A DNA stretch of 64,000 bases from Ferrovibrio sp. MS7 (lineage in GTDB: Bacteria > Pseudomonadota > Alphaproteobacteria > Ferrovibrionales > Ferrovibrionaceae), in contig NZ_JBBKBA010000001.1 in NCBI RefSeq assembly GCF_038404985.1, forward strand, positions 1,888,001 to 1,952,000, written 5' to 3'. The stretch's first letter is position 1. Each line of letters begins with the position of its first letter. Of this stretch, positions 42,891 through 52,216 are shown one piece after another. The notes under the pieces were generated by a model. That model was given only the letters and a program-made list of their open reading frames with translations. It did not search any database and was not told the origin of the DNA. A program made the translations under genes and the position numbers.

Positions 42891-45800
42891 TTGTGGCCTG
42901 CAATTTCAGCTACCGATCTTTCGCATTGGGCTGATCGCCGTGAGGCACAGTCTCAATTGCCTGTGCTGATTCGTCGGTTGATCCATTGCACTTGCTCTGA
43001 CCTGACGGTGATCACTTTCCCAGGTGGTGATTCTGTTCAAATCGGAGGTTTTGATGGTGCGCTAGAAACCTCGAAGGGCAATGTCTGGGCGCCTGCTGGC
43101 AAATCCATCTGGGAGATGGGTTGTGATCGCAAGATCAAGCAGAAAGCGGATGGCGACTACCGGAAGCGCACGACAACGGTAGTAGTCGAGGAGCGGCGGC
43201 AATCAACCTTTGTATTCGTGACGCCACGGCGATGGTCGGGTAAAGCTGCCTGGGTTGCTGCACGGAAAGCAGAAGACCAGTGGGCCGACATTCGGTGCCT
43301 TGATGCCGACGATCTTGAGCAATGGATCGAAGTAAGTCCGATTACAGCGGCGTGGCTTACTCGCGTCCTTGGGCGAGTTGTTGAGGGCATTTTAACGGCC
43401 ATTGATTATTGGCGGAAATGGTCATGTGCCGCAAAGCCTGAACTCCCAGCAGAACTGCTCCTCGCAGGTCGTGATGAATTGGTTTCGAAATTAGTCGATT
43501 TGATCGAAAAGCGTCCTTCACAAGCAATTACAGTTGCTGCGGATTCTCGACATGAAGCTCTCGCTTTTGTCTGCGCGGCACTTGGTACACAGCCAAAACT
43601 CTCAGATCGATTGCTTGTTGTTGAGGGGAAGTTTCAGCCTGATCAACTGGGTAAGCCTGAAGGGCAAATACTCGCGTTGTCCGACGCGGCAGCCGAAGAG
43701 CAATTCGCTCACCTTTCGTCGCAGATTCCGCTGATTGTCCCACTGGCACGGGGGCAGGTAGGGGGCGCACCTGATATTGATTTAGAGCCGATCAGCGGGG
43801 AGCACTTTGAGAAGTGCCTGGAACAGCTTGGCCTCACAGACCATGAGATTATGGTTGCGGAGCGGGAAAGCGGTCGTTCGATTACAGTTCTTAGGCGCCG
43901 CTGGGCGGTAACCCCTGCTTTGGCTCAGCCGAAATGGTCGGGTGATTCAGAGATTGCAGGAAAGTTGGTGCCGTTTGCCCTCTGTGGCGCCTGGCATCTT
44001 GGTCGTAACGGTGACCTTGGCACGTTGGCGGCCATTGCAAATCTGTCCGTTGAGCAAATCGAGCAGAATAGCAATGAGTTACTTTCACTTGACGACGCAC
44101 CCATTGAGGCAATTGGTCGATACAACCGTGTTGTGTCCCAAATCGATGCCTTGTTCGCAATCGGTCCACGACTAACAAAATTAGACTTTGATCGGTTCTT
44201 CTCCGTAATAGAACGAGCTATCGGTGTACGTGATCCTGCACTTGATTTGCCCGAAGAAAAACGCTGGATGGCCAATATCCTTGGTAAAGAGCATCCCTTT
44301 TCTGGCGCCTTACTAAAGGGTATTGGTAATGCACTCATCCTTCTCGCAATTCATGGAAATACTATTTGCGGGCGCCGTCTTGGTATAGATATCCAGGGCC
44401 GCATAAGCGCATTAGTTTCTCGACTTCTGACCGATCTCACGGGTGAGCAGTGGGTGTCAATCAGAGTTAATCTTCGTCTACTTGCCGAAGCTGCGCCTGA
44501 TTCCTTTCTTAGCGCTTTGGAGCGCGACTTGGCCAAGGCGCAACCGGCTGTTATGGCGCTGATGCCCGTCACGAAGGGGGGCGTTACTGACCAATGTCTT
44601 CGGGTGGAACTGTTGTGGGCCCTGGAACTGTTGGCTTGGAATCCACGGACATATGGGCGGGTTGTCGGCATTCTTGCCATCTTGAGTCGAGTGCATTTGG
44701 ATGACAACTGGGTAAACAAGCCTGCCAATAGCCTACATTCACTATTTCGCACATGGCTGCCGAAAACTGCCGCCCCTATCGAAATGCGGGTTGAAACGTT
44801 ACAACAACTCTTCAATGTGGAGCCGGAAGTTGCCTTCGATTTGGCAATCAGTTTGGTTGATACCCGTCATGCTATAGCAACAGATAACACTAGGCCGCGC
44901 TGGCGCAACGATGCGGCCAATGCCGGTCGCCGAGCCAGTGCGATAGAATACTACGACATGGCTATAGCGGCGGCAGAATTGCTGTTGACAAGGGCGTCGT
45001 ATTACCTGGAGCACCTGCAGAAAATTGTACCGGTTGCCGCATGTTTTGTTGCGGACCATCAGACTCGCTTATGGAATATTGTTCGTAGTTGGGCGCTGAC
45101 TGCTGCTGATGGAGACAAAGCCGCACTCAAAGAAACTTTGCGCAAATATATCGCTCGGCGCCGCAAGAAACATGATGTGAAAGAAGTGGAGGATGTATTC
45201 AGCAGTTTGGAACCGTCCAATCTTTGCGAACGCCATAAGTGGTTGTTTGAGAGGCGCTGGCTGGATTTATCTGCTGACGAACTAGATGAAGATGAAAATT
45301 ATAGTGATCGGCAAGAACGTGTGGATGGGCGTCGTTTCCAGGCGCTGCTGGAGATTCTTGCAGTAGAAGGTGAGGCTGGCATTTTTCGATTTGCACTCGG
45401 TGTTAAAGAACCCGCTCTTGTCGCTTATTTTATTGCCAAGAAACTAACTGAAGTAATACCTCAGGAATCTATCGTTGGGTTTATGGATAACGCAGTATCG
45501 AGTAATCAATTGGCACTGTTTCGTAGGGGTTATTTTGCCGCGCTCGAAGATCAAGAGCTGGCTGCTTTGCTGCGGCTTTATGTAGGTCAATGCGCCAGAA
45601 AGAATATTTCAGATGAGATGTTTATCGACATTCTTTGTCAGGCGCCGACTGGGCGAGTGGTTTGGAGTCTAGTAGATGAGCAACCTGAAGAGTTGAGGGG
45701 CAAGTATTGGGCCAAGGTAAACATTGGGTGGTTCGATTGGACTGCTGAAGATGTTGAGGTTGTTATCAGGAACCTATTAGCAGTTGGCCGCCCGAGATCT

Positions 45801-46649
45801 GCATTTTTTGCTATTCGCTTGGACAAGCAACTTGTCTCAGCGGAGTCTATGCAGATGGTTCTGCATTCCCTGTTAACAATCGATGAGCCTGGTGTATCAG
45901 TTCCGGTTGCTTATGATATTGCAGATGCATTCAAAATTCTTGATCGGTCACCTGCTCCAGATCAGGCGGCTATGGCCAAGCTTGAGTTCGGTTTTTCCAT
46001 GGCACTTGTCGATACAGAGCGGGGCATGCCGAATCTTAGCCGCCATTTCGTGGAAGAGCCAGCTGAGTATGTTCGGATGCTCAGTTATGTGTATCCCCGA
46101 ACTGATGACGGAAATGATCCTGAAGGTTGGAAAATTGCTGATGAAAAACATGAAGCAAACATTGCCGAGACATGTTCTTGCGTCATAGAGCACTGGAATG
46201 TGGTGAAAGCTTTCACCCATAATGATGTTCTTGACGTTGTCGCTTTTAAGGAATGGATAGATAAATGCCGCGCCATAGCTTCCGAAGTAGCGAGAGGCCG
46301 CATCGCTGACTTCAAGATCGGCACAATGCTTGCGTGGAACGCTTTTCGCGGGGAAGAGGTTTGGCCTTCTCCGGCTGTGTGCGATGTGTTGGAGCATATC
46401 GGAACGGACTCGATGCGCGACGCATTTAGCTCTGGCGTGTTCAATAGTCGCGGGATGACTACTCGCGACCCCTTTGAGGGCGGCCAGCAGGAAAGAGGGG
46501 TGGCCAAGCGATTTGATGATTATGCTGCCGTGCTTGAGATTAAATGGCCAAAGCTTGCTGCAACGATTCGCGACCTGGCGGATGGCTACCGTCGAGACGC
46601 CGAGTCGCATGATCGTCAGGCACGGCTAAACCAAGTGCGTGATTTATGA
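42891..46649 (+). CDS. Very large candidate defence protein: possible nuclease domain plus degenerate STAND-like ATPase
   Basis: 1252 residues, AT-rich. Residues 8-156 form a compact N-terminal domain with GGDSVQIGGFDG, SIWEMGCD, a KxK pair and DYRKRT, then VFVTPRRW, which resembles PD-(D/E)XK (Mrr-like) nucleases in spacing of acidic and lysine residues. Residues about 190-335 look like a STAND/AAA-type NTPase: LLAGRDELVSKL precedes what should be the P-loop but reads AITVAADSRHEALAF, with no GKT/S, and a helical segment ERESGRSITVLRRRW closes it. The remaining 900 residues are helical repeats, a likely sensor. Start TTG at 42891 is the first after an in-frame stop. No named family could be assigned with certainty. 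Confidence 0.7.
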   Translation: MWPAISATDLSHWADRREAQSQLPVLIRRLIHCTCSDLTVITFPGGDSVQIGGFDGALETSKGNVWAPAGKSIWEMGCDRKIKQKADGDYRKRTTTVVVEERRQSTFVFVTPRRWSGKAAWVAARKAEDQWADIRCLDADDLEQWIEVSPITAAWLTRVLGRVVEGILTAIDYWRKWSCAAKPELPAELLLAGRDELVSKLVDLIEKRPSQAITVAADSRHEALAFVCAALGTQPKLSDRLLVVEGKFQPDQLGKPEGQILALSDAAAEEQFAHLSSQIPLIVPLARGQVGGAPDIDLEPISGEHFEKCLEQLGLTDHEIMVAERESGRSITVLRRRWAVTPALAQPKWSGDSEIAGKLVPFALCGAWHLGRNGDLGTLAAIANLSVEQIEQNSNELLSLDDAPIEAIGRYNRVVSQIDALFAIGPRLTKLDFDRFFSVIERAIGVRDPALDLPEEKRWMANILGKEHPFSGALLKGIGNALILLAIHGNTICGRRLGIDIQGRISALVSRLLTDLTGEQWVSIRVNLRLLAEAAPDSFLSALERDLAKAQPAVMALMPVTKGGVTDQCLRVELLWALELLAWNPRTYGRVVGILAILSRVHLDDNWVNKPANSLHSLFRTWLPKTAAPIEMRVETLQQLFNVEPEVAFDLAISLVDTRHAIATDNTRPRWRNDAANAGRRASAIEYYDMAIAAAELLLTRASYYLEHLQKIVPVAACFVADHQTRLWNIVRSWALTAADGDKAALKETLRKYIARRRKKHDVKEVEDVFSSLEPSNLCERHKWLFERRWLDLSADELDEDENYSDRQERVDGRRFQALLEILAVEGEAGIFRFALGVKEPALVAYFIAKKLTEVIPQESIVGFMDNAVSSNQLALFRRGYFAALEDQELAALLRLYVGQCARKNISDEMFIDILCQAPTGRVVWSLVDEQPEELRGKYWAKVNIGWFDWTAEDVEVVIRNLLAVGRPRSAFFAIRLDKQLVSAESMQMVLHSLLTIDEPGVSVPVAYDIADAFKILDRSPAPDQAAMAKLEFGFSMALVDTERGMPNLSRHFVEEPAEYVRMLSYVYPRTDDGNDPEGWKIADEKHEANIAETCSCVIEHWNVVKAFTHNDVLDVVAFKEWIDKCRAIASEVARGRIADFKIGTMLAWNAFRGEEVWPSPAVCDVLEHIGTDSMRDAFSSGVFNSRGMTTRDPFEGGQQERGVAKRFDDYAAVLEIKWPKLAATIRDLADGYRRDAESHDRQARLNQVRDL

Positions 46650-46785
46650 TTTCACACGCACTTTTCCGCATACGCTACCGTTAGCCTATATCCCGGTGCA
46701 CCTACCGTTCCCCTATACCCTGGCTTTCCACGGTGGCACAGCTACGCGCGCGGGCGCATGCGCTAGCTACGGTAGTGATGACTGA

Positions 46786-47034
46786 CTAGATGAGTGCTTT
46801 CATATGGATTGAACGGGTGCCGGAGAATTTTGTCGACCGACTGCAGCCCGGATGAGCGATACGGTGCTCAAAGTGCTCTCGCATCCCATTGTTAGCCTTC
46901 CGGTGTGCCCGAACACGGCCATGACACTCGCAGCAGCGCAGTAGATATCCCGATCCGATGGTGAGCGCTTCGGCGATATCGATTTCCTCCCAAAGATTAC
47001 CGCGTTGCACCTCGCATGTTCTCGCCTTAACCAT
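46786..47034 (-). CDS. Small Cys/His-rich protein (zinc-finger-like)
   Basis: 82 residues. It shows CCECHGRVRAHRKANNGMREHFEHRIAHPGCS, a pattern of paired cysteines and a HFEH motif like the zinc-binding start of competence CoiA-like and other small element-borne proteins. Its strand is opposite to both neighbours. The composition and motif make it a real gene despite its size. It could bind DNA or RNA; no function is known. An upstream pair of degenerate CTACCGTT-CCTATA repeats (46675-46694 and 46702-46720) lies beyond its 3' end. Confidence 0.6.
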   Translation of the reverse strand: MVKARTCEVQRGNLWEEIDIAEALTIGSGYLLRCCECHGRVRAHRKANNGMREHFEHRIAHPGCSRSTKFSGTRSIHMKALI

Positions 47035-47136
47035 TGATGACCCCGTGAGTTTTCAGTTTCTTGCTTCTAGCCCCACCACTTATTCGCTACTAAAAAACAT
47101 AATCATGCCATCGCGGCCTAAGCATATGGGGAAATC

Positions 47137-47877
47137 ATGTACAACGACGATATTCTACGAATACCTGCCAATGAAGACGAGATGTGGAAGGTACTTCGAG
47201 AGCAGTATGTATTTGTTCGACATCTGCTCTATGAGCTGCCCGTAGAAACCAAAGAGCAGGCGCTTGATGTCGATCTTCAAAGCACCCCGACAGCAGAACT
47301 GGCGCGGATAAGTATGGGTTCGGTTCGCTATCGTAACGTAAGCGAAGAAAACGACCAGCGAGACTATTACCTGGAAATAGGGCGAGGATTGCTCCCCTAT
47401 ATTGAGCGAGCGTTGGATGAGCGGAAGCTAACCCCCGAATTTGTACAGCAATGGGGCAAGGTAATGTTCTGTCACGGCTACATCGCATCACATGTATTTG
47501 ATGACAGTGACGATCTCGAAACTTACCGAAATCGCGCAAAGGGGGCTCGGGCTTCGGATCGCACGCCTCAACGTGTTTTCCTTGCGAGGCTTTTGCTCTG
47601 GTTTATGAATGAACAAAAGCAAACACGCCAACAGGCTGAAGCAAGCGCGGCAAAAGCAATTTGGAAATTCATCGACGCCAAAAATAGCCGGCAGGTGCTG
47701 CCAAACTATGATTTAGACTGGTTCAGAACCCTCGTCCGAGAAGGCGAGTATCGTGACCGAATTGTCACCACAATGGCGCAAAAGAACTTGAATAAAGCTG
47801 AATTGAATGCGCTCGCTGTCGTCGAATTCGAGGGGGTGCCGTCAATTGAAGTTTTTCTTTCGGTAGTTCGCTCGTGA
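47137..47877 (+). CDS. Hypothetical protein of the integrated element
   Basis: 246 residues, acidic and helical, with no recognised domain. Distinct segments are ILRIPANEDEMWKVLREQYVFVRHLLYELPVETKEQALDVD at the start and QGVFLARLL-like helices in the centre (DRTPQRVFLARLLLWFMNEQKQTRQQAEASAAKAIWKFID). There is no signal peptide or membrane helix. AT-rich composition marks it as cargo. It may be a partner of the upstream large protein, but the gap of nearly 500 bp and the intervening reverse gene argue against one transcript. Confidence 0.65.
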   Translation: MYNDDILRIPANEDEMWKVLREQYVFVRHLLYELPVETKEQALDVDLQSTPTAELARISMGSVRYRNVSEENDQRDYYLEIGRGLLPYIERALDERKLTPEFVQQWGKVMFCHGYIASHVFDDSDDLETYRNRAKGARASDRTPQRVFLARLLLWFMNEQKQTRQQAEASAAKAIWKFIDAKNSRQVLPNYDLDWFRTLVREGEYRDRIVTTMAQKNLNKAELNALAVVEFEGVPSIEVFLSVVRS

Positions 47878-47894
47878 TTTTTTCCTACAGGCTT

Positions 47895-47912
47895 AGCCTA
47901 TAGGAATAGGCT
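47895..47912 (+). promoter_or_regulatory. Palindrome upstream of the excisionase-like gene
   Basis: AGCCTAT-AGGA-ATAGGCT, a 7-bp inverted repeat 74 bp before the start of the small HTH gene. It shares the CCTATA word with repeats at 46675-46720, so it might be a site for an element-encoded protein. Confidence 0.4.
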
Positions 47913-47985
47913 TTGTGACGTGGCGTGTTTGCATGCGTATTTTTATCTCTGTCAGACGGCAATGTCTGAATAAGGAGATAGAACA

Positions 47986-48186
47986 ATGAACGCAGACGTA
48001 ACCCCACCGCTGTTCGATGACCTCGACCAGCTTCGCACCTTCAAAAACGCAGCCGTCGCGCTGCGTATTCCCTACTTCAAGATTCAACGCGCGGCTCGGG
48101 TGGGGATCATCCCGACCTATTCGCTGCTGAACAAACGCCGCTATGTAAAGCTGCGCGACATCCTCAATTTGATGTCCGCCGCCTAG
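47986..48186 (+). CDS. Excisionase/AlpA-like helix-turn-helix protein
   Basis: 66 residues. A MerR-like winged helix is suggested by TFKNAAVALRIPYFKIQRAARVGIIPTYSLLNKRRYVKLRDILNLM, in which a short helix-turn-helix is followed by the beta wing and an arginine-rich turn, as in element excisionases (Xis) and AlpA activators. AAGGAGA lies just upstream. Its place ahead of the replication and integrase genes fits a regulator of excision. Confidence 0.75.
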   Translation: MNADVTPPLFDDLDQLRTFKNAAVALRIPYFKIQRAARVGIIPTYSLLNKRRYVKLRDILNLMSAA

Positions 48187-48269
48187 CCAACCCTCCCCAC
48201 AATCTGAGCCAACCAGCCGTGCTCTTGGCGCGGAACGGAAGCGGCTTGCCTAAAATACGAGAGAGCACA

Positions 48270-50444
48270 ATGAACAAGCCATCTGTTCCTGTCGAATGCA
48301 GTTCCGACCAGGCCGTCGATTTCCTCGGCCGGATGTTTCCGCAACAACCCTGGCACCTTGTCGCTATCGACATGAAGGGCAGAGTCGAGGCACGCACCTT
48401 CTTGGCCAATGACTGCGAAGAAATGAGCGACTGGATTGAGGTTAGACAGGGGGGAGCCAATCTTTATTTCCACGTCAATAAGCTTCGCCCTGGCGTTGTG
48501 AACAAAAAGGCCACCAAGAACGATGTTGCTGCGGCGCTCTTCGTGCATGTCGATATCGATGATACGGGCGCCGAGGAGCGTCTTCGCAGCTTTTCGCTTC
48601 CACCGACCGTGATTGTGTTTTCCGGCGGCGGATACCACGGTTATTGGAGGCTGGACGAGCCAGCGGATGATCTGCTCCGCGTGGAGGCCATTAACAAACT
48701 GGTTGCTGAGGTGGTCGGCGGCGACCATTGCCACAACATCGACCGCCTTATGCGGCTACCAGGTACGGTAAACATTCCGAATGCCAAGAAACTGGCTTCC
48801 GGGCGCAAGCCCGCTCATGCTCGTGTCGTGGATGCGAGTTGGGCGTTGAGCTATTCGCTGAGCGACTTCCCGCAGGGCGACGCTCCGAAGCTGGCCAGCC
48901 CGAAGGGGGCGATGGCGCAGAATGCGCCTCTTGTTCCGGTTGGTTTCGACGCGTTGCCGCCCACGCTGTCGCCGGAAACGCGATCACTGATTCAGGAAGG
49001 GGACGATCCCGAACGCCCACGTGATGGCGATAATCCGCGTTACCGCTCGCGTAGTGAGGTGGTTTTCAAGGTGTCGTGCGATCTGGCACGCGCCGGCTGT
49101 ACGGAGGAAATTATTGCGGGCGTTTTGACTAATCCGGCCTTCAAGATTTCACATTCGGTCTTGGAGAAGAAGTCACCGCAGCGGTATGCACTGAGGCAAG
49201 CGCGCTCTGCTCTTGCCGCCATAACGAGCGGTTGGCCGGATGTCGATAAAAGTGGCGGGCCGAAGCCGACCATGCGCAATGCAGTTGTCGCCCTTCAGCG
49301 CATTAGCGTGAGTTTCTCGCATGATCTGTTCCGCCATCGCAAAATAGTGAATGGCAATACTCTTGATGAGCATGCGGGCGAAGTGAGTGACGATGCCTGC
49401 GCCATATTGCGGGCCGCTATCATTGAGAATTTTGATTTCGATCCTAAAGCTGAGAACGTGCGTGACGCAATTACTCAGCTTTGTCTGGAGAATGCATTCC
49501 ATCCGATCCGGCAGATGCTTGATGCCTTGGCCTGGGATGGTGTGCCAAGGCTTAATCGTTGGCTCACCACGTATCTAGGTGCTGCCGACACGCCGCTGAA
49601 CGAAGCGATTAGCAAGATTGTGCTGATTGCCGCAGTTCGGCGGGTCCGCCAGCCGGGCGTGAAATTCGATACTATCGTCATCCTGGAAGGCGAGCAGGGC
49701 ACCGGCAAATCCACGGCGCTGCAAATCTTGGCTGGCCCCGGCAACCACTCCGACAATGAAATCCTCACCCTCGACACCAAGGCCCAGATCGAGGCAATGG
49801 AGGGCGTGTGGATTTTTGAACTGGGTGAGGTATCCGGCCTCAATAAAAGTGAGGTGGAAAAGGTCAAGGCTTTTGCTTCACGGCAAGTAGACCGGGCACG
49901 CATGTCCTATGCCCGCTATTCCGATAGCCGGAAGCGGCAAGCCATATTCGTGGGCACCACCAACGAAAGTAATTACCTGAAGGATCGCACCGGCAACCGC
50001 CGTTTCCTGCCCGTAAGGACGGGCACTATCAACCTGGAGGCGTTGCGGCGCGACCGCGACCAGCTTTTGGCCGAGGCGGCGCTACGCGAGGCTCAGGGCG
50101 AGAGTATCGTGTTGCCGCAGGCTTTGTGGGCGATTGCCGCCGCCGAGCAGGAGGCTCGGCTTGAGGAAGACCCCTGGCTGGAAAAGCTGGCCGGTATTCG
50201 GGGCCGGGTGGCCGGGGAGGAGGTTCGAGCGTTCACCAGCGATTTGCTCGGCGAGATTTTAGGCATCCCCGTTGAGCGCCAGCACAATGGCCATGCCAAG
50301 CGGCTTGCGGGCTTGATGCGTGGTCTTGGCTGGATGCCCGGCAAGTTTAAGGTGGAGGGTAAAACCGTGCGCGGCTTCAGCCGACCGAAGCCCGAGGGGC
50401 ATGTCGATGACAGCACGCCAACTGGCTCGGGTCATCCATTCTAG
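48270..50444 (+). CDS. Primase-polymerase fused to VapE-like helicase
   Basis: 724 residues. The N-terminal half is an archaeo-eukaryotic primase-like domain: catalytic D95 and D97 in FVHVDIDD, SGGGYHGYW (118-126) and DRLMRLPGTVNIPN (158-171). The C-terminal half is a virulence-associated-protein-E helicase/ATPase with Walker A GEQGTGKS (474-481), Walker B VWIFELGE and an arginine region DRTGNRRFLPV. Such proteins start replication of phage satellites and integrative plasmids. The start at 48270 (MNKPSVP) follows GAGAGCAC; the frame opens at 48219 without added homology. Host-like GC suggests the core was long resident in related bacteria. Confidence 0.9.
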   Translation: MNKPSVPVECSSDQAVDFLGRMFPQQPWHLVAIDMKGRVEARTFLANDCEEMSDWIEVRQGGANLYFHVNKLRPGVVNKKATKNDVAAALFVHVDIDDTGAEERLRSFSLPPTVIVFSGGGYHGYWRLDEPADDLLRVEAINKLVAEVVGGDHCHNIDRLMRLPGTVNIPNAKKLASGRKPAHARVVDASWALSYSLSDFPQGDAPKLASPKGAMAQNAPLVPVGFDALPPTLSPETRSLIQEGDDPERPRDGDNPRYRSRSEVVFKVSCDLARAGCTEEIIAGVLTNPAFKISHSVLEKKSPQRYALRQARSALAAITSGWPDVDKSGGPKPTMRNAVVALQRISVSFSHDLFRHRKIVNGNTLDEHAGEVSDDACAILRAAIIENFDFDPKAENVRDAITQLCLENAFHPIRQMLDALAWDGVPRLNRWLTTYLGAADTPLNEAISKIVLIAAVRRVRQPGVKFDTIVILEGEQGTGKSTALQILAGPGNHSDNEILTLDTKAQIEAMEGVWIFELGEVSGLNKSEVEKVKAFASRQVDRARMSYARYSDSRKRQAIFVGTTNESNYLKDRTGNRRFLPVRTGTINLEALRRDRDQLLAEAALREAQGESIVLPQALWAIAAAEQEARLEEDPWLEKLAGIRGRVAGEEVRAFTSDLLGEILGIPVERQHNGHAKRLAGLMRGLGWMPGKFKVEGKTVRGFSRPKPEGHVDDSTPTGSGHPF

Positions 50445-50774
50445 TGGTGGCGGTGGCGGCAGTGGCATGTACCTCAGGAATTCCCGGTGTGCAGTGCTGT
50501 GGGCAGGCAGGTTATGGGCGCTGCCCTGTGCCGCCCGGCGCCCGTACCCTGCCCATGCCACCGCCGCCACCGCCACCCGCTGCGATTTCAACCTCTATGG
50601 GCATGGAATCTGAATTTGCCGAGGCCGCGTCGTCGCGCGGCTTCGGTCTTCTCTCAAATCTCGAGGTTACGGTCTTGGTTACCGGGTTAGGCGCTGGGCG
50701 CTGCTTCACGATTACTTGTGCCGGTCACTTCGCAATGTTTTCCTCGCCGTTTTTTGCCTAGCGCGAGCAATCCT
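50445..50774. other. Intergenic region with long inverted repeat before the integrase gene
   Basis: 330 bp. The left half is an extended hairpin (50446-50577). The right half has a smaller stem GCCGCG/CGCGGC near 50625 and no evident gene. An open frame across it is proline-rich and looks spurious. It may contain the integrase promoter and, as in many elements, part of the original attachment region or a replication origin. Confidence 0.5.
50446..50577. repeat. 24-bp inverted repeat (GGTGGC-rich), arms 84 bp apart
   Basis: Arms 50446-50469 and 50554-50577 pair at 23 of 24 positions. The left arm begins two bases after the helicase stop. The inner 84 bp contain GGGCAG/CTGCCC and other G/C-rich complementary words, so the whole stretch could fold as one large hairpin. 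Confidence 0.75.
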
Positions 50775-52013
50775 ATGAACGACTTCAAGGTTTCGATCAC
50801 CACCACCACGCGTCGCCGCAAGCTGAAGGATGGCCGCATCGCCGCCCATCTCCAATGGTATTGCGAGTTCAAGGACCCGCAGACCCGCAAGCGCTGCCGC
50901 CGCTCCTTTAACCGTAAAAAGGATGCCGAGGCGTTCCGCAATAGCCTGCTGGTGAAGGTGGCCGAGGGTAGCTATGTGGACGAGCGTAAGGCTCCGACGC
51001 TGGCCCAGGCCATCGATCACTGGCTGGGCGACAAGCTGGGCAAGGTGAAGCCGTCCACGCTGAAGGGCTACAAGGTGGTGGCGAATGGCGCCATCCGTGG
51101 CCCGCTGCTAGTCGGCAGCCGCCAGGAACGCGCCGACTATACCGAGAGCGGCATCGCGCCCAAGGGGGCGCAGTTCATCAAGTTGCTCGGCCATGTGAAG
51201 CTGACCGACCTGAACACAGCGATGATCCGTCAGTGGCATCGGGTTATCGTCGAGCAATGCGGCACCTACACCGCTAACCGCGCTAAGAGCCATTTGAAGT
51301 CGATCCTGGCTCTGGCCGAGGAAGATTTCTCCATCCGTGCGCCGTCCATGCCCACGGGCCTAGCGCGGGCGCGGCATAGGGCGAAGAAGGCCATCCTGAC
51401 GCCCGAGCATATCGCCAAGCTGGTGGCGGCAGCGCGCCAGGATGCCGAGCAGGGCATCTACTACGCCTTCGCCTTCCTTGCCGGCACTCGGCCTTCCGAG
51501 CAATTGGGCCTGCTGTGGAGCGAGGTGGATTTCGAGCGCAATGTGATCCGCATCCAGCGCATCCAGGAGCGCGACGGCTCGCTCACCGAGATGACCAAGA
51601 CTGAGGCCGGCACCCGCGACATTCCCATGGGCGCGGCCTTGCGCGAGATGCTGCTGGCCTGGCGGGTGCGCTGCCCTCGGCTGGGCAAGGAACTGCATCG
51701 CGTCTTCCCTGGCCCCGGTCGGCTGCAGGAATGGCCGTTGCCCCGCATCGGCGGCGGCGGGCCGCTGCTCTACCAGAACTTCCGCAAGCGCTACTGGGCG
51801 CCGGCCTTCAAGCGCCTCGGCCTGCCCTATGTCACCCCGCACTCTGCCCGGCATTCCTTCATCTCGACCTTGCAGGCACAGGGCATCGAGGTTGGGCTAG
51901 TGGCCCAGATCGCCGGCCATGCCAACCCGACCGTGACCTTGGGCCATTACACCCAGGCTGTTCGTGACGGTAGCGCCGCCATCGCGGCCCTGGACCGGGC
52001 CTATGCCAGCTAG
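50775..52013 (+). CDS. int: Tyrosine recombinase (integrase)
   Basis: 412 residues. The catalytic set is R239 (AGTRPSEQ), H356 and R359 (HSARHSF), H382 (AGHANPTVTLGHYT) and Y392, so it is complete. The N-terminal part (residues 1-60) is an arm-binding-like domain, and residues 75-190 a SAM-like core-binding domain. It should catalyse insertion into the tRNA-Gly gene. The ATG at 50775 was chosen because the longer frame begins in non-coding sequence. Confidence 0.95.
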   Translation: MNDFKVSITTTTRRRKLKDGRIAAHLQWYCEFKDPQTRKRCRRSFNRKKDAEAFRNSLLVKVAEGSYVDERKAPTLAQAIDHWLGDKLGKVKPSTLKGYKVVANGAIRGPLLVGSRQERADYTESGIAPKGAQFIKLLGHVKLTDLNTAMIRQWHRVIVEQCGTYTANRAKSHLKSILALAEEDFSIRAPSMPTGLARARHRAKKAILTPEHIAKLVAAARQDAEQGIYYAFAFLAGTRPSEQLGLLWSEVDFERNVIRIQRIQERDGSLTEMTKTEAGTRDIPMGAALREMLLAWRVRCPRLGKELHRVFPGPGRLQEWPLPRIGGGGPLLYQNFRKRYWAPAFKRLGLPYVTPHSARHSFISTLQAQGIEVGLVAQIAGHANPTVTLGHYTQAVRDGSAAIAALDRAYAS

Positions 52014-52216
52014 GGGCAGGGGCGCTACCGCATACTGCGCCGCGCCCCGCCGACTATACGCCCGGCGCCATGGGCATGGGGGTAGCTACTCCCATAGCTG
52101 CTGGCGGCCATACGGCTCCCTGGGCCTCCCCGGCTCAGCGACGCCCTGCACGGCGATAATTGTGTCCAGATTATCGGCTGTGTTTTCCTGGCCTGTTGGT
52201 CACAGGAGATGGGGCG

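Noticed and set aside
50444-50761. 105-codon frame between helicase and integrase genes
   Set aside because: It is driven by the GGTGGC inverted repeat, has Pro runs and no ribosome-binding site, and overlaps the hairpin.
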